This document shows, piece after piece, positions 50,601 through 62,900 of a DNA stretch of 64,000 bases. The DNA comes from Macropodus opercularis (lineage: Eukaryota > Chordata > Actinopteri > Anabantiformes > Osphronemidae). The translations under genes were made by a program, and so were the position numbers. Below the pieces are notes generated by a model, which was given only the letters and a program-made list of their open reading frames with translations, was not told the DNA's origin and made no database searches. The stretch spans positions 5,270,501 to 5,334,500 of the forward strand of contig CM061097.1 of the NCBI GenBank assembly GCA_030770545.1, given 5' to 3'. How positions within the stretch are numbered: the first letter of the stretch is position 1; each line of letters begins with the position of its first letter.

Positions 50601-53600
50601 TATGTGCAGCTTGCAGTGCCAACAGTTTCCTGCAAAACGTATCAGTGAAGTATGATAATGAGAATATTAAGCCCGGCAACTGTGCAGCTGCAGCATCAAT
50701 GGGCAGCGAGAATAAAACTTCACCAGAAACTGTTGGAAAGAAGTTCCTCATCACCCACGATTGATGACCTCGTAATCTAAATGATGAGCCTGATGTGGGT
50801 AGAGGTGTGTGGACACCACGCTGGAGGGCAGCGCTGTTACGCACGCTTGAATCAGATGCAACCACTATTAATCAACATTTGTCCATCTGCCTTAAGATGC
50901 TGCAGAGATGTAATGAAGTGAAGGAGAAAATGTGCAGTAAAGGACGGGCGTGATTAACGGGCAGCCGCGTGTTGGAATCAGTCATAGTAATTTAAATTAT
51001 AGAGGGTGCTTGGTGGAGTTGTGCTTTAACCACATTAATCGTTAATAATTAATGCCAATTTCATCTAAACAGACGTTTGGAAACAGATGTGTTTCTGTCT
51101 GCTCTTAGCACAGCACTCGCTCACTAAAGACTGCTCTAAAAAATAGCAGTTCGGTATAAATTTCTCATACGCGATACTGAGCAAATTCTTTTTTGTTATT
51201 GTACTCAGAGTTTTTTAAGGTATTGATTCATTGTCCATTTCTCACCTTCTTTCTCTCCTCTCATTTCCATCCTTAGTCACTGGGCCGCAGAAAGTGTTGG
51301 GACCGTGTGTGAGTGTGATAAAGTGCGTGGTGGGAGGAGAGCTGCTTGGAAAGACACAGAGAGAAGACTCTGTCACAAGCGGGTGCAGGTGAAGTACTTG
51401 CAGTCCATTTACTGTGACAGAGCGACAAGCCGGAGAGCGAGCTCAATAACGTGCTCGGGTACAGACGACACGCGTGCAGAACAATACAGGAGCGTCTGCG
51501 TGTAAGAGTTAGCGGCTCGCGAGAACAGTCACGTTCGTGAAAATAAGGGAAAACTTCGACAACAGGGCGGCATCAAAGCAAGTACAGAAGATTAGTAAAA
51601 TAGATTTGAGAACTGTTTTACATGGTTGACTCAGTCCAGGAGAGATGTACTGGACGTGTGTGTGGGCTGGTGGTGATGATGTCAGTGTGTGTTTGTGCTT
51701 TAGTGGGAGGTTATGGGTGAACCGTTCTGGTTGTGTTTTGGATATGTGTGCACTCCTGCCGCCCTCTCGTCTCTCTGAAATAAAAACTAAACGTATCCTT
51801 GCTCAACGCATCACTGAACAAGGTAAAGAGGAAAAACTCTTTCTCCATGATTGTATAACTTTGTTAAAGTGTGATGCATCTCTGTTACGTAGTGTCACAT
51901 GTTCCACTGCTGCACCTACAACATTTGCTTATTTTCGCTCACTATTAACTGTTGCCTATTTCTCACTGATGTAAAATTGGGCTGGGTTAATGCAACAGGC
52001 CCTTTAAATCATTAGCAAAGACCATTAATGAGTCTGGTGCTTAGAGGCCCCCTGCAGACTGGAGACTGTGTGATGTGGAGGGGATGAGGGCACTAATTCT
52101 CCAAAGTGCCCTAATAAGTAGAGGATTAGCAAAACGTTCCATTAGCTGAAGCCTTGATGATGCTAAGCTAATGCACTATCGCTGGACTAAAGCATTATTT
52201 ACAGTAGCATGACCACTAATAGGGTTGACACTATATGGTGGGATTATTGAGCTTCAATATTCCCAAAAATAAACATTCAAATCCAGAAAAAATGCAAAAA
52301 AAAACATTTATCCATAACGTATGCATCAAAAATGCCTAGGTGAGTCCTGCTCAGATATTCTATTCAAGTGATGGTAAATAGGAAATGAATCCTGAGCTTA
52401 TTGACTTCAGAAATAAAAGCCATGCCTATGCACTTAGCCGCGACTTATTGAAGTTTAATCATATATTGTTACACTTTAATTAATTCCTCAAAATGTGAAC
52501 TTGCACAATGGCCAGTGAGATTGAAAGTGCTTCAGCTTCTACTCATTACTCATTTACATCAATGCACGAGGAATCGGTTGCCTGAAATAACCTTTTAGCG
52601 ATTGCTTAAAGCGAAAATCACCCCTAACGGTCTGCTTCCAATTAATTACAAAAGGGGATTTGTGTTTATAGCGATTGCCTTCGAATCCGATTTATGTCAC
52701 TGACCTGCTTTATATTTGAGTAACAAAGACGGTTTAACTTCTGGTCTGCAGAATGTTTCTAAACCCTTTTGTTCTTCACAAACGCTGCGTGACTGTTCAG
52801 GAAAATTACAGTTTCACATGAAATTAGTTTGGGACGACTTGTACAACTTAAATTAAATCACTGATACTTGAACTATGTAATTAAACATCAAACGCAATTA
52901 AGCAAAATCCATGTTGGGGTGCCGTCGTTAATAAACAGACAAATACTTTCACACTATATCCTCGTAAACCACTTGGACATCGTTCCTTATTAGTCTGTCT
53001 TCGTGCACAGCTCACAGTAGATGTGTGTGTTGTCGTATTGCGTAGTTATTGTGTAGCTGCGAGTATGGCTCTGATGTTTTCGTTTCACACACATGCATAG
53101 ATACACGCAGTGTTTTATTCTGCTTTTCTCAGCACTATGAATCTGTCTCCTCATTTTTTTTCTGTGCAAAGTTTCTCTGGCTTTATTTTGCAGTGTCAAC
53201 AGATTAGTTTGTGTGGTATTATACAGCCGGGGTGTGTGTGTCTTAGATAGTGCTTTCTTGTCACTGTACATCGCTATTGCACCTCTTGTGCAGATGTCTG
53301 TGTGTGTGTTTGTATTTGCCCCACCTTTCTTCCACCACTTTTTCTCATACCCAGTGACTCCTTGACAGGGGTTTAGTCAGCCAAAAGTGAAATAAACACC
53401 TAAGTCGAGTGCTTAGCACACGATGAAGGATGCAGCGAAGAGCAGCGTGGAAGCAGAAGTGAGGGATGAAGCGAGGATCAGGATGGATGAGGGACGGAAA
53501 TATAAGGAGGCAAGGACATAGGTCAGGCTGTTGGTGGCCATGTGGATAAAAGTGGAGGCAAAGAAAGAAATGAAAAGGTGATGAATAAAGAAATAGAGGG

Positions 53601-54779
53601 AGTGAGGGAGGGAAGGCGATAGATGGATGTTTATGTTGCCATGAGGGTAAACAAGGGGGTGAGGGAGGAAACAGCTGGTGATTAAAGATGGTGAACAAGA
53701 TTGGTGGGTGGAATGAGAAAAGGTGCAGAAGAAGGGAGGCTAGAAAGGAGGTGGGACAGGAAGGCTGATGACTCCAAAACTGAGGGCAGAGAACAACATT
53801 CTGCGGCGCTGTAAGGCAACTAAAATGAAAATCACTGCAAGACTGCAGCTCTGAAATGATTGGGACTGAAAGGTAAGCACTCAGAGGGGCTGTTGTGGAC
53901 AAGAAGGGAGATAACAGGCGAGTGGGTTGAGAGGGTAGGAGGTAGAGGTGTTTTTGACAGCACTAGAGGCCTCGGAAGTATGAAAGGTGGAATAGAGCAA
54001 AGGGGGATGAAATAAGCACAGATAGTGTCTCAGAGCTGCGGAACATTTAGGCAGCAAATCACACACGACTGGGGGATTTGTGGACAGAGTCTCTGGAAAA
54101 AGGTGGCATGTTACAAATTGGATTAGCTACACTTTTTATGGAAGCCTACTTTGATTATCTGCCGCGCTTGACCGCTGTATATTATATTACTGCTTATGAA
54201 GTATCCTGCAGGTCAGTCAATAACGTGGGCATTGACACGACTGCGCAACACTCCAGGATTAAGGCTTGACTTAGCTTTGATTGAGTAGCTAGGATAGTGC
54301 TGGCGGTCAGCGAAGAACTGCCTTCGTCATTTTGAAATCGAGGTTTGAGGGGAGTGGAACGAGCAAAAGCTGTAATTCAGTATTATTGCATGGAAAGGAA
54401 CAGAGAATGAAACGACGCACACATCATGAACATCAGATCAAAATGTATTGTGTTATGCTAACGTATACCTTTTATGTTGAATCCAGTCGTCTGGATAAAC
54501 CACAGAGCAGGTTGTGTTCGACTCTGACACTTCTGCTTCTTAAAATAACTGTGTAATACAAAGTGAAATCTTTTTTTTTTTCTTATCTATTAGTCAGTGC
54601 TGCAGTGTGATGACCTGTAGAATAAGAATTAAGTGCTTTGGTGCACTCTTTGCACAAATAATTATCTGGATGAAAAATGTGACTTGGGTTTTGCTGCTAG
54701 TTGTAAAGGATATTTTTACCACTGCTGATTCTTGGCGTCAAATGAGAAGAAAATGATTTTGAAAAGTAATATACTCCTG
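50601..54779. other. Intronic sequence upstream of the grid2 exon
   Basis: A CpG-denser stretch continues to about 51560, with a candidate cryptic exon at 51277-51388. The block 51985-52200 looks like a possible conserved non-coding element. A purine-rich block (53420-53960) produces the 185-codon minus-strand frame seen there, which is low in complexity and not a gene. Confidence 0.5.
51277..51388 (+). other. Candidate cryptic or poison exon in the grid2 intron
   Basis: A strong acceptor (pyrimidine tract CTTCTTTCTCTCCTCTCATT, then TTCCATCCTTAG ending at 51276) is followed after 112 nt by a strong donor, CAG|GTGAAGT at 51388/51389. In the phase entering the grid2 exon (phase 1) the segment is fully open, 37 codons plus two bases. 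Because 112 is not a multiple of three, splicing it to the grid2 exon would read AGC CTG TGA: a stop at the third codon across the junction. Inclusion would therefore be expected to reduce grid2 output by nonsense-mediated decay. No transcript evidence is available to me. Confidence 0.25.
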
Positions 54780-54808
54780 CTCTGTTTCTTCTCTTTGCCT
54801 TCATGCAG
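54780..54808 (+). promoter_or_regulatory. grid2: 3' splice acceptor of the grid2 exon
   Basis: A pyrimidine-rich tract (CTGCTCTGTTTCTTCTCTTT and on to GCCTTCATGCAG) ends in CAG at 54806-54808, directly before the first GRID2-like codon. No other AG lies in the tract, so this acceptor is unambiguous. It fixes the exon start and shows that the upstream intron interrupts a codon after its first base. Confidence 0.9.
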
Positions 54809-55096
54809 CCTGTGAGCTGATGAACCGTGGTATCCTGGCTCTGGTCAGTTCCATTGGCTGTATGTCAGCGGGCAGCCTTCAGACCCTTGCCGATGCCATG
54901 CACATCCCCCACCTCTTTATCCAGCGATCCCCAGCGGGAACACCCCGATCTGCCTGTCCGCCCACCAGTCGCGTCGCTGGAACAGATGACTACACCCTAA
55001 TGGTCCGCCCACCTGTCTATCTCAATGAGGTCATCATGCAAGTGGTGTCTGAGTACAGCTGGCAGAAGTTCATCCTCTTCTATGACTCTGATTTTG
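54809..55096 (+). CDS. grid2: grid2 internal coding exon (probably exon 3), glutamate receptor delta-2 amino-terminal domain
   Basis: This exon encodes part of the extracellular amino-terminal domain of the ionotropic glutamate receptor delta-2 subunit. In vertebrates that postsynaptic protein is prominent at parallel fibre-Purkinje cell synapses, where its amino-terminal domain binds presynaptic neurexin through secreted cerebellin. Seen directly: a frame beginning with the last two bases of an Ala codon, then CELMNRGILALVSSIGC, later DAMHIPHLFIQRS and RPPVYLNEVI, ending YDSDF plus the first base of the next codon. These match mammalian GRID2 at about residues 82-178. GRID1 differs at several of these sites, for example CDLM, TSTGC and FVQRN. 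Cysteines equivalent to C83, C99 and C131 are present (codons at 54811, 54859 and 54955); C99-C131 and C83 with a later cysteine form disulphides in the family. The variable loop after the third cysteine is one residue longer than in mammals. The exon is 288 bp and phase 1-1, so skipping it would keep frame. No stop or frameshift is present. The exon number is inferred from residue numbering. Confidence 0.95.
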
Positions 55097-55102
55097 GTAA
55101 GG
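55097..55102 (+). promoter_or_regulatory. grid2: 5' splice donor of the grid2 exon
   Basis: GTAAGG follows the G that starts the next codon; in other vertebrates this is the Asp after the family's YDSEY-like motif. Reading past this point gives residues unrelated to GRID2 and then a stop near 55141, so translation of the real protein leaves the genomic sequence here. Confidence 0.9.
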
Positions 55103-58100
55103 CAATATTCATCAACCTCTGTCTAGTTCAGCATGCACAGTAGTAGGTACTGTAAAGAAGATGACCCGCTGGAACTGAATTTGGTTTGGGCATCAGAGAA
55201 GTAATGGACTTATGGTTAATCAGCCCGTAATGGAAAATGGAAATATATGCATATTCACATGTTGTTATGCAAGTATAAAACCAGCTTCCTTACAAGTATC
55301 TGCAGCATCTCTTCTTACCCTGTCTCCCCTCGCTCTCGCTTCTCAGTCCATTAACTCCAGCATTAGACTTAATGTTGTGACATGCTATGTCTCTTTCATA
55401 AAGTGCCACACTGTGTCTACAGCCTCTTATCATCCCTCCATACAAATGCATTTTTGCTGTTTTCTGTACATGTATCACTTTGGTCCTGACCTAAAGTTTA
55501 CTGTAAGTTGAAGGCTCTATAGCAAATTTCACATGGGAACCGAATATTTACGTTGAAGTGACTGGAGGGGGTTTGCAGGTATAGCCAAAGCAATAAGTGA
55601 GTGTGCACCGTCTTGTGTTCCACCGTGCTGATCCAAGCTGCCGTTATCTATCAGAACGCTGCCTCTTCGTTCCTGGGTTCGTGCTCCTAGCTTTCGAGGG
55701 TTAGCGACCAGGACTGATGTCCAGGCCATGGCGTCAACAACAAAGCTGGAAAAACAGCAGATGGCTGCTACAGTGCATAACCCAGAAACAGTGAAAAGAG
55801 CATCTGAGACACAGCACATCTTAGCTCACGTTTCACTTAGTTACTTACAAAATGTGTCAATTAGTTATTGCAGCTTATACATGCACCTTGTCACTCAGCT
55901 GCCCTTCTTTAGAGCTACTGGTGTCAGAGTAGCTATTAGTAGCTAATGATAAAGGCTAATGTGCATGGAATAGCATATAGCACACGTAATAGTTTTTTGC
56001 ATGAGGTTTTTCAGTGTTGATTTACCTCTTATAGCCTTAATGAAGCCCCGTTTCACTCATTGCAGTCAATTACCACAGTTAGTGTGTTGTATGCATTGAT
56101 CTGCAGTGTGATATCTGCAGTGGGATTGTTTTACAATGTCTTCCACAAAGTCAAACTCAATCTTCTGAGGCATTAGAGCATTTTATCATCGTATTGAATA
56201 TGTCGTATCAAAGCATTTTCTACTGCTGAGCACCACCAAGCTGTTTATATTGAACGTGGACTCTCCTGGATAATCCCACACCGCAGATATCAGCACAGTA
56301 AAAACCAAGATTAATTCTACTCTGAAAGGAGAACTTCATGCAGTACGTACATTAGTACATACAGTAGTACTAAATACGATTGTCTATTACTTTATTGGCA
56401 TAGTTTTTTTTTTTACCTTGGTGAAGGGACAAGAGCCTAAAACCCACCGCAGCCAATACATAATGACTTTAATAAACGTGGATTAAGGCGTAAAGACAAA
56501 ACATGCTGAATATGGATTTGACAAGGCCTATTTTTAATGAGACTTCCTATTTTATGCTTTAATAACATGCATGTGCTTCAACTCAAATTAATTTGTAACA
56601 GTTATTTGCATGATTTCTTTGGTCAAGGCCTTTTTTCCTATACAGAAATCCAGCAATTGACACAGTAGTGGGTTTTCTTTCCTTTTTTTTAAATTTGCAT
56701 CAAGGTTCTGGGCTCCAGTGAAAGCTTCTTTTATAAAACTTGAGGTCAACGTTTTTAAACTGCATGCAAATTAGCATCGAATGTGTTCATGCCTGCTGGG
56801 GAAAACCTTTCACGCTAACCCTAATGTAACCTCAACTGAGGCCCAAAGTATGCACTGGGTTTTAATTCTTTGTTTAAACCAACCTGTGATCAAACAGTTA
56901 AAGCAGAATATGAAATATATAGTTCCCTTCATACATAATATTGACACAATAGCTTCCACATGCGTGCACACAAACAAAATAGTCTCCCATTCAAATCCCT
57001 CTATTCCCTCTGCGACCGCTGATTCAGCACACGGGTCCTCTGGGTTTTGGCAGGGCCGCTCTCTCAGCCACAGAAGGCTCTTTAAAGATATCACCATTGT
57101 TCCCCAATGGTCTCACCCCGTGTTCAAGGAGAGAAGGGAGAAGCCGGAGTGCAAGAAGAGAAAGAGGGAGAAAGTGGAGAGACAGAAGTGGCCTTTTAAG
57201 ATGATAGCACAGTTCCCAAAAGGCGAGGTCTCTGTACAAGGAAAGTTCTTTAGAGAACAGACAGCTGAGCGTGTCCTCTCAAATGAAGCTATGGTGCAGC
57301 TGCTCCAGTCCCCATTTTCAGCTCAACTGGTGCGTTTTGGACACTGACACCACATGTTTTCACTCCATTATCTCTGTCTCATACTTTATCTGTCCCCCTC
57401 TCCTCCATCATCCCTTCATTTCTGCCTTTCTTTCCCAGACTCCTTTTCAGCGGTTCTTGCGTTTACACTGTAAAACCTGAACACTGCTGCACGTTAAAAT
57501 CGGTCAGCGGCAGTTTGCTGCTGCCTGTTGAACGGCCCTGTCCATCAGCCTCTGAGAACTACAGCGACGCTGGCCTCGATGAGTAAATGAGGGGAGCAGC
57601 ACTCAGTGATGAGAACACTGTTGACATTAAAATCATGCGTTTTGTTTTGCTTTTAGCCAATGACAAGAGGGCCTGAGATGCAACCGTAAAAGGTTTTAGC
57701 TGCATGAAATAAACCTTTTCAAAGTGTTCCTTGTTAAGTTGCCAGTTACCATAAAAGTGCTGATATTCTGAACACATGCACTTAGTTTAATAAATGTGAA
57801 CGCGAGCGAAACAATAAAAGAGCCTCAATATTATGAACCAACTTGGAAAGAGATGGCTCAGCAGAAATCATCACCTGTCTAGATATGGTAATGAAACTCA
57901 CTGAACAAAAGTCACCTTAGTTTCCTAAGGCTGCACAGTGTGTTGGTTTATAGAGTCTGTAATTAGAAATATCTTATCAATAGTGCAAACTAGGAGAAAA
58001 GCATTGACACAGGAGTTGGGTCAGGTCCTGGGTCTGTGTCATGTGCTAATAGTGTTGTGGCTTGAGTTTAGCGTACGGCTCCATTAAACACATTCTCTGA

Positions 58101-59154
58101 ACTTGAACGTATATAATGTTCTCCTCTGTGAGAGATGGGCCAAAGGAGAGCAATGAAATTTATTGAAAAAGGAAGCAAAGAAAATCATGTTTGACGCCAG
58201 ATTAATGTATGTGGGAAATAAGGTTTAATGTGACTGGAAATAAATAGTAAATACAGTATGAGCACCCCACTGATAAACTAGACATGTTAATTATGTATAT
58301 TCTTTTCATTTCGTTTTGATTATTGAACTTCTCTTCCAGAAACTATATTTACTGTATTATGGGAGGAGATGAGTCAGAGCAATACGTCACGAAAAATCAC
58401 TGAGGACTTGAACATAACCAAACCAATGAGCATGATGTTGTTTATAGGGAAGGAGAACAAGGAATGATGGGCGGGGAACACATGAATTCATACATGGAGC
58501 TCCTTTTTTTTTACACTCCAGCAAAGCCCAGAGATGCCGCAGGTGAGAAGACTGGTGGGAGGTGAAAAATACATAAAAGCAATGCCAAGAGAAACATGGG
58601 AAAGTTGATGATAAAGGCAGATTCGGGGTACTAAGGCAAACAGGTATACCCATGAGCCAACATCTACAAGCTTTATACAGGGAGGTCATGTCTTAGTTTG
58701 TCTTCTCCAGAGTACAATCGTTCAGAGAGCAAGAGAGAAAAAGAGATAAAAGAGATCGAGAATATATAAGAGAAAACAAACAGTAAAGCAGAGAGGGGAT
58801 AGGGACGGAGATCTGAAGGCATAGCAGATTTAGTGGGGCAGAGGAAAAGCCAGGCAGGCACCTCATAAACACAGAAGCAACTTAAAAGGATGTAAAACCT
58901 TTTGCAAAAGAGCGTGACCCCAGAGTTGGAGTTTACATCCACGGAGGACTCGACAGGTGGAACATCTGAAAGTAGCATTACAAAGAGAGAGAAGCCTGAT
59001 CACAATGTTACCATCCCACGTGCTGTCACAGGCTGTGATTGGGCCTAAAGATGTGGATTAGAAGGGCCCTGCTTCATGTCCCAGCAGCCTCAGTAGCATG
59101 ATCCTATCTGGACACGTCTAGAATGAAAAATACTCAAATCTGAATTACAGAGGA

Positions 59155-59198
59155 TTACACACAGACATACACACAGACATACACACACACACACACTG
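59155..59198. repeat. Imperfect CA-rich simple repeat
   Basis: ACACACAGACATACACACAG, then ACATACACACACACACACAC: a CA tract interrupted by GACAT units. Confidence 0.85.
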
Positions 59199-59639
59199 TA
59201 GAGATATTTGCTGTGAGGTTCCTGTTTCATTCTGCTAAAATAGCTACACTATGCTGCAAACACAGGGTGTCATCTGATTGGCCAAATGGTGGAATGATCA
59301 CATGCTTAACTCAAACTTTAAGCTTCAAACTCAGATTTACTCCTAATCCCACAATATTTTAGTTTTTTGTGTTTATCACACTTGTTAATAGCGACAGAAA
59401 AGCAATTTGAGCCTAATGCAGAGACAGACGTAGACACACTACTGCAGTGTGTGGTGGGTTGTTGAGAACGCCAACAGATCCAGGACAGAAATCAAGCAGC
59501 TCCACTTGTGTTACTATTAAATAGTGCATGTCTTGAAGGAAACATGCTTCTCTCCAGACGCCTTTATTACTGGTAATCATCCCATAGCAATTCTGAAAGT
59601 GTCAAATCAGCTTAGGGCCCAGAAAGGTCAAGATCAATA

Positions 59640-59930
59640 TTTGTCATAAATTGAAAAGGAGAAGAAGAAGCTGAGGGCGGTGAAGGGAAGTTTAGACGCT
59701 CAAAGAATGTGAACGGTGGAAAAAAGGGTGTGTGGGATGTAGGGGGGATTAAAAGCCAGAGCAGATTTGGGGAGATAGGTACACCTAAAAGGTTCCAAGC
59801 CTTTTTTTGACATGGGTTTTTTAAGCTCTTTGTGGGAGCTCTGGGAATGTGAAGCCCAGAGCTTTGAGGGAAAAGTAGTGAAGAAGAAAAAGAGGAAAAT
59901 AAAGCAAAAGTGGTGGACAGAGGCAGGCAC
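59640..59930 (+). repeat. Purine-rich tract in the downstream intron
   Basis: The plus strand is enriched in G and A (GAAAAGGAGAAGAAGAAGCT, AAGAAGAAAAAGAGGAAAAT). It produces two overlapping minus-strand frames rich in Phe, Ser and Pro that are not called as genes. A similar tract lies at 58690-58860. Confidence 0.5.
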
Positions 59931-62900
59931 ATAGATCTAAAGGAATAGATGATTTTCAGAGCACTAGGCAGTCAGGGCGACTGCTGATGCTTTGGGGCCT
60001 AAAGCATTTCATCTTGTGTACAGGTATACTTCCCGAGTTTAGGTTCAGATCATGAGGGATGGATCCTCTGAAATATTCTATTCCACGATGTGGAGCTAAT
60101 TCTTTAGGCCTCGACTTGAGGAGAAAAGAGGCCTCCATTCCATTTTGAGGCTCACTTCATATTTTCAGAATCATTGCCTCTGAGCCATACTACACCGAAA
60201 GGCCTGGGGCAGGGATGAGGAGAGGCAGAGGTAAGGGCAGAGGGGAAAGACAAAGTAAACGGATAAAGATGTTGGTCTAATAACAGAGCTGGCTGAGAGG
60301 CAGGGGTGCAGAAATACATTTCTATTAAAGATGTGATGTTGTGCTAGTTGTACAGTTGTAAGTTTTTAGTGGAAGGTTGTAGTGTATGTACTGTATGTCA
60401 TGTAAAACACCACTCTGGCAATGAATGAGCTTTAAAACGTGAACCCACACACGTCCTTCGTCTTCCGTCGGCATGTTTTACCATTTAGTGAAAGCTATGT
60501 ATGCCTGAATGAGTTTTACGCCAATCACTGCCAATGTCAATGTGATAGCTCAGCCGAGCTACGGAGGGATGGATCGATGGATAGAGATAACCTCTTTCTA
60601 AAGTCACTGCCAGTTAATCTTGGACGTTACCCAAGAAGTTCTAACAAAAAATACAAGCCTGGTCTTTAAACGCCTCGGGCAGAGTGAAGAAACTGGAAAC
60701 ACAGCAGAAGGACAGGACTGGAAAAGACTATAAACTGTGAGGAAACGTCCAAAGTGGAAAGTGTACAACTCCAAAGCTGAGCACTTTCTTTAATTTTGAA
60801 GGTGGATACGATCCGCAAGCCAAGCAGGGAAAGAGAGAACAGGGCAAGAGGGAGGTTCTGACTGGCAACCGGGGAATCACAGCGGCTGAGCCTCGTTTGC
60901 AGATGTTTGATGTTTCACCTTCACTCCACAGCCTTCAAGCAGATCCGTTAACTCCTCCTTTTGGACTGTTAGAACATTGCTTCTTCACAAAGTTCACGTC
61001 AATGATGTCTTTCCCTCCGCTTTCCTCCTGTGGAAGGGCTGTTCTCAGTGCAGACTTCAGCAACTTTTTAAGATATATTTTCAACATTTACTCCGACACA
61101 TGGCCTAAAGTCTAGGACATTGGTGTCTTTGGATGAGGAACAAGGAAACACACTAGTCTACTGCCTTCACACATGGCCTGGAGTTTGTGTGCGGTTAAAA
61201 TCGGATTCAAAAATGAAAAAGGAAGTCGAGGGAGGTTCCAGCTGGGAAGAGAGCGTGATGAGGGGAACGCAAGCAGGTTCAGAGTAACACCGAGCTGGTC
61301 CGTACATGCAGGTGAAATCCCTGCACGCTGTCGGCTGCTACACTACATTAACTCTACCGTTCACTTCGAGGGGAGAGAGGGGGAGTCTGGCGAACGAGGG
61401 CGAGGGACACGCAGAGATCTTTACCATACAAACCTTGTTTTATAAGAAATAATGGGGGCCGTTGCAGATGATTGCGTTTGCTTTGCATAATGCATTTTAG
61501 TTCCACTTGTATAACACTTGAAAGCAATAATTCACAGTGGCACAATCCAAGGTGGGAGATGGAGCTCTGAAAAGGAAATCGCTATTATCCTCCTCAGTGC
61601 AGCTCCGTTTCATTGTGTCATTTGAATCTTTATGTTTGTTATTATAAAAGGCAGATGTTAGGTAGAAAAATGTTGCAGAATAAACTTTTTATTTATTTTT
61701 TTATATTTGTATTTTTCTGAGCAGAGCTGTACTGTTGCACACGTGGAAACAGAGCTCGTTCTGAACTGTGTCGTCCTAATAGAAAGGTTATAAATAAAAC
61801 ATAAATAGCTGAAAACAACAGCCTTGTGTGTTAACTCAGCTGGTTTGCTGCACTAAAAAATAAGAATCTGAAGTGACTGAGGTTTACGCAGGTACATGTT
61901 TTCCAAATATTGCTAAGACTAAAGGACGTAATATTCATATTTATTTGATTTTGCAGTGGACTTGGTTGACGACGCTCGTAGGGGCAGGGGGTGTTGAGGT
62001 GATGGGTGATCATAGCGGTAATGGACCGGCACCGTCTCCCAGAGGGACGTTTCTCCAACAGATGGTTACCCGGTGGGCAAGGTCGAAGGCAGTTTTACCT
62101 GTCTTTTATCCGCTGTGGTGTCCCAAAGTCTTTGATGGAAAAGGGCTGACAGCCGGTGGTCTGCTCAGCTGTATGCGCTCAAGTCTTGTCCTTTGAACAG
62201 CAGAAGAGGGGAAATCAGCCGAAATTTGGTGGAGGGAAAACGGATGCGTTTGACTATTAATGTGTAAAATTGGACCGGGGTATGTCTACATTTGAAAGTC
62301 AATGAGGTTTTTTTTCTTTTTTCATCTGAATAGCAGACATAAAATAAAACATTCCCACACGGGGGATCTCGTATATCACTGCATATCTGCAGAACAGTAC
62401 TACTTCCTTTTGTTTTAATGTTTTCTCTTATTTCCCTTTTTTGTGTGTGATATTAAATATTTAATGATTATGTGCAGTCTATATGCAAATTAGTATTTAT
62501 CATATTTCCCTCATGTTCCTCCCTAGTGTTTGGTGTCGTGGTTCTAAATGAACACTATGAAGTGAGGCTGTTTTGTAAGCCACACACAGAGTGAAGCATT
62601 TCTAAAGCATTAGACGCACACCCTGTACTCAGAAAGGACTCATGACGTCAGGCAAAGCTCGAGCAGGCCTTTGGTCTGTCAGCAGGTAAGCAGGTAGACT
62701 GATTCTGTAGACAATACAAGGAGGGCTGTAAGGCAGAGTCACAAAGCAGGGAGGGAGAGTAGAAACACACACAGTGACTAATGTGGGAAATTAGATTAGG
62801 TTAGAGTCGTGTCATGCTGTGCTTTTTGGCTGTGGGTTGTTCCTGGGGGGGTCACCAGACATTTGGTTTGGGGTTTTACTGTATTCATGTATAACAAAGA

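Larger units (their letters stand above)
1..54808 (+). other. grid2: grid2 upstream intron (probably intron 2), at least 54.8 kb
   Basis: No exon recognisable as the preceding grid2 coding sequence (the segment carrying the family's IFDESAKKDDEVF-like motif) was found on the plus strand, so the intron extends beyond the left edge. Its length fits the very long introns known for GRID2 in other vertebrates. The content is mostly AT-leaning unique sequence with microsatellites, purine and pyrimidine tracts and scattered decayed transposons listed separately. I saw no convincing nested gene, and the ORFs present are short and lack family motifs. That this is intron and not intergenic sequence followed by an alternative first exon is inferred from gene structure in other vertebrates. 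Confidence 0.8.

Noticed and set aside
53345..53902. 185-codon minus-strand open frame
   Set aside because: Antisense of a purine-rich block, so the protein is Ser/Pro/Phe/Leu-rich and low in complexity. No motif.
55099..55143. Continuation of the grid2 frame beyond YDSDF
   Set aside because: The residues no longer match GRID2 and a GTAAGG donor lies exactly where the family sequence stops, so this is intron.
56781..57347. 188-codon plus-strand open frame, the longest in the window
   Set aside because: No recognisable domain and no match to grid2. Its Lys/Arg/Glu-rich second half lies in purine-rich sequence where stops are rare, and a frame of this length can arise by chance in 64 kb with such tracts.
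62671..62690. CAGCAG|GTAAGC as a recursive splice candidate
   Set aside because: Only a short pyrimidine stretch with several AGs just upstream.
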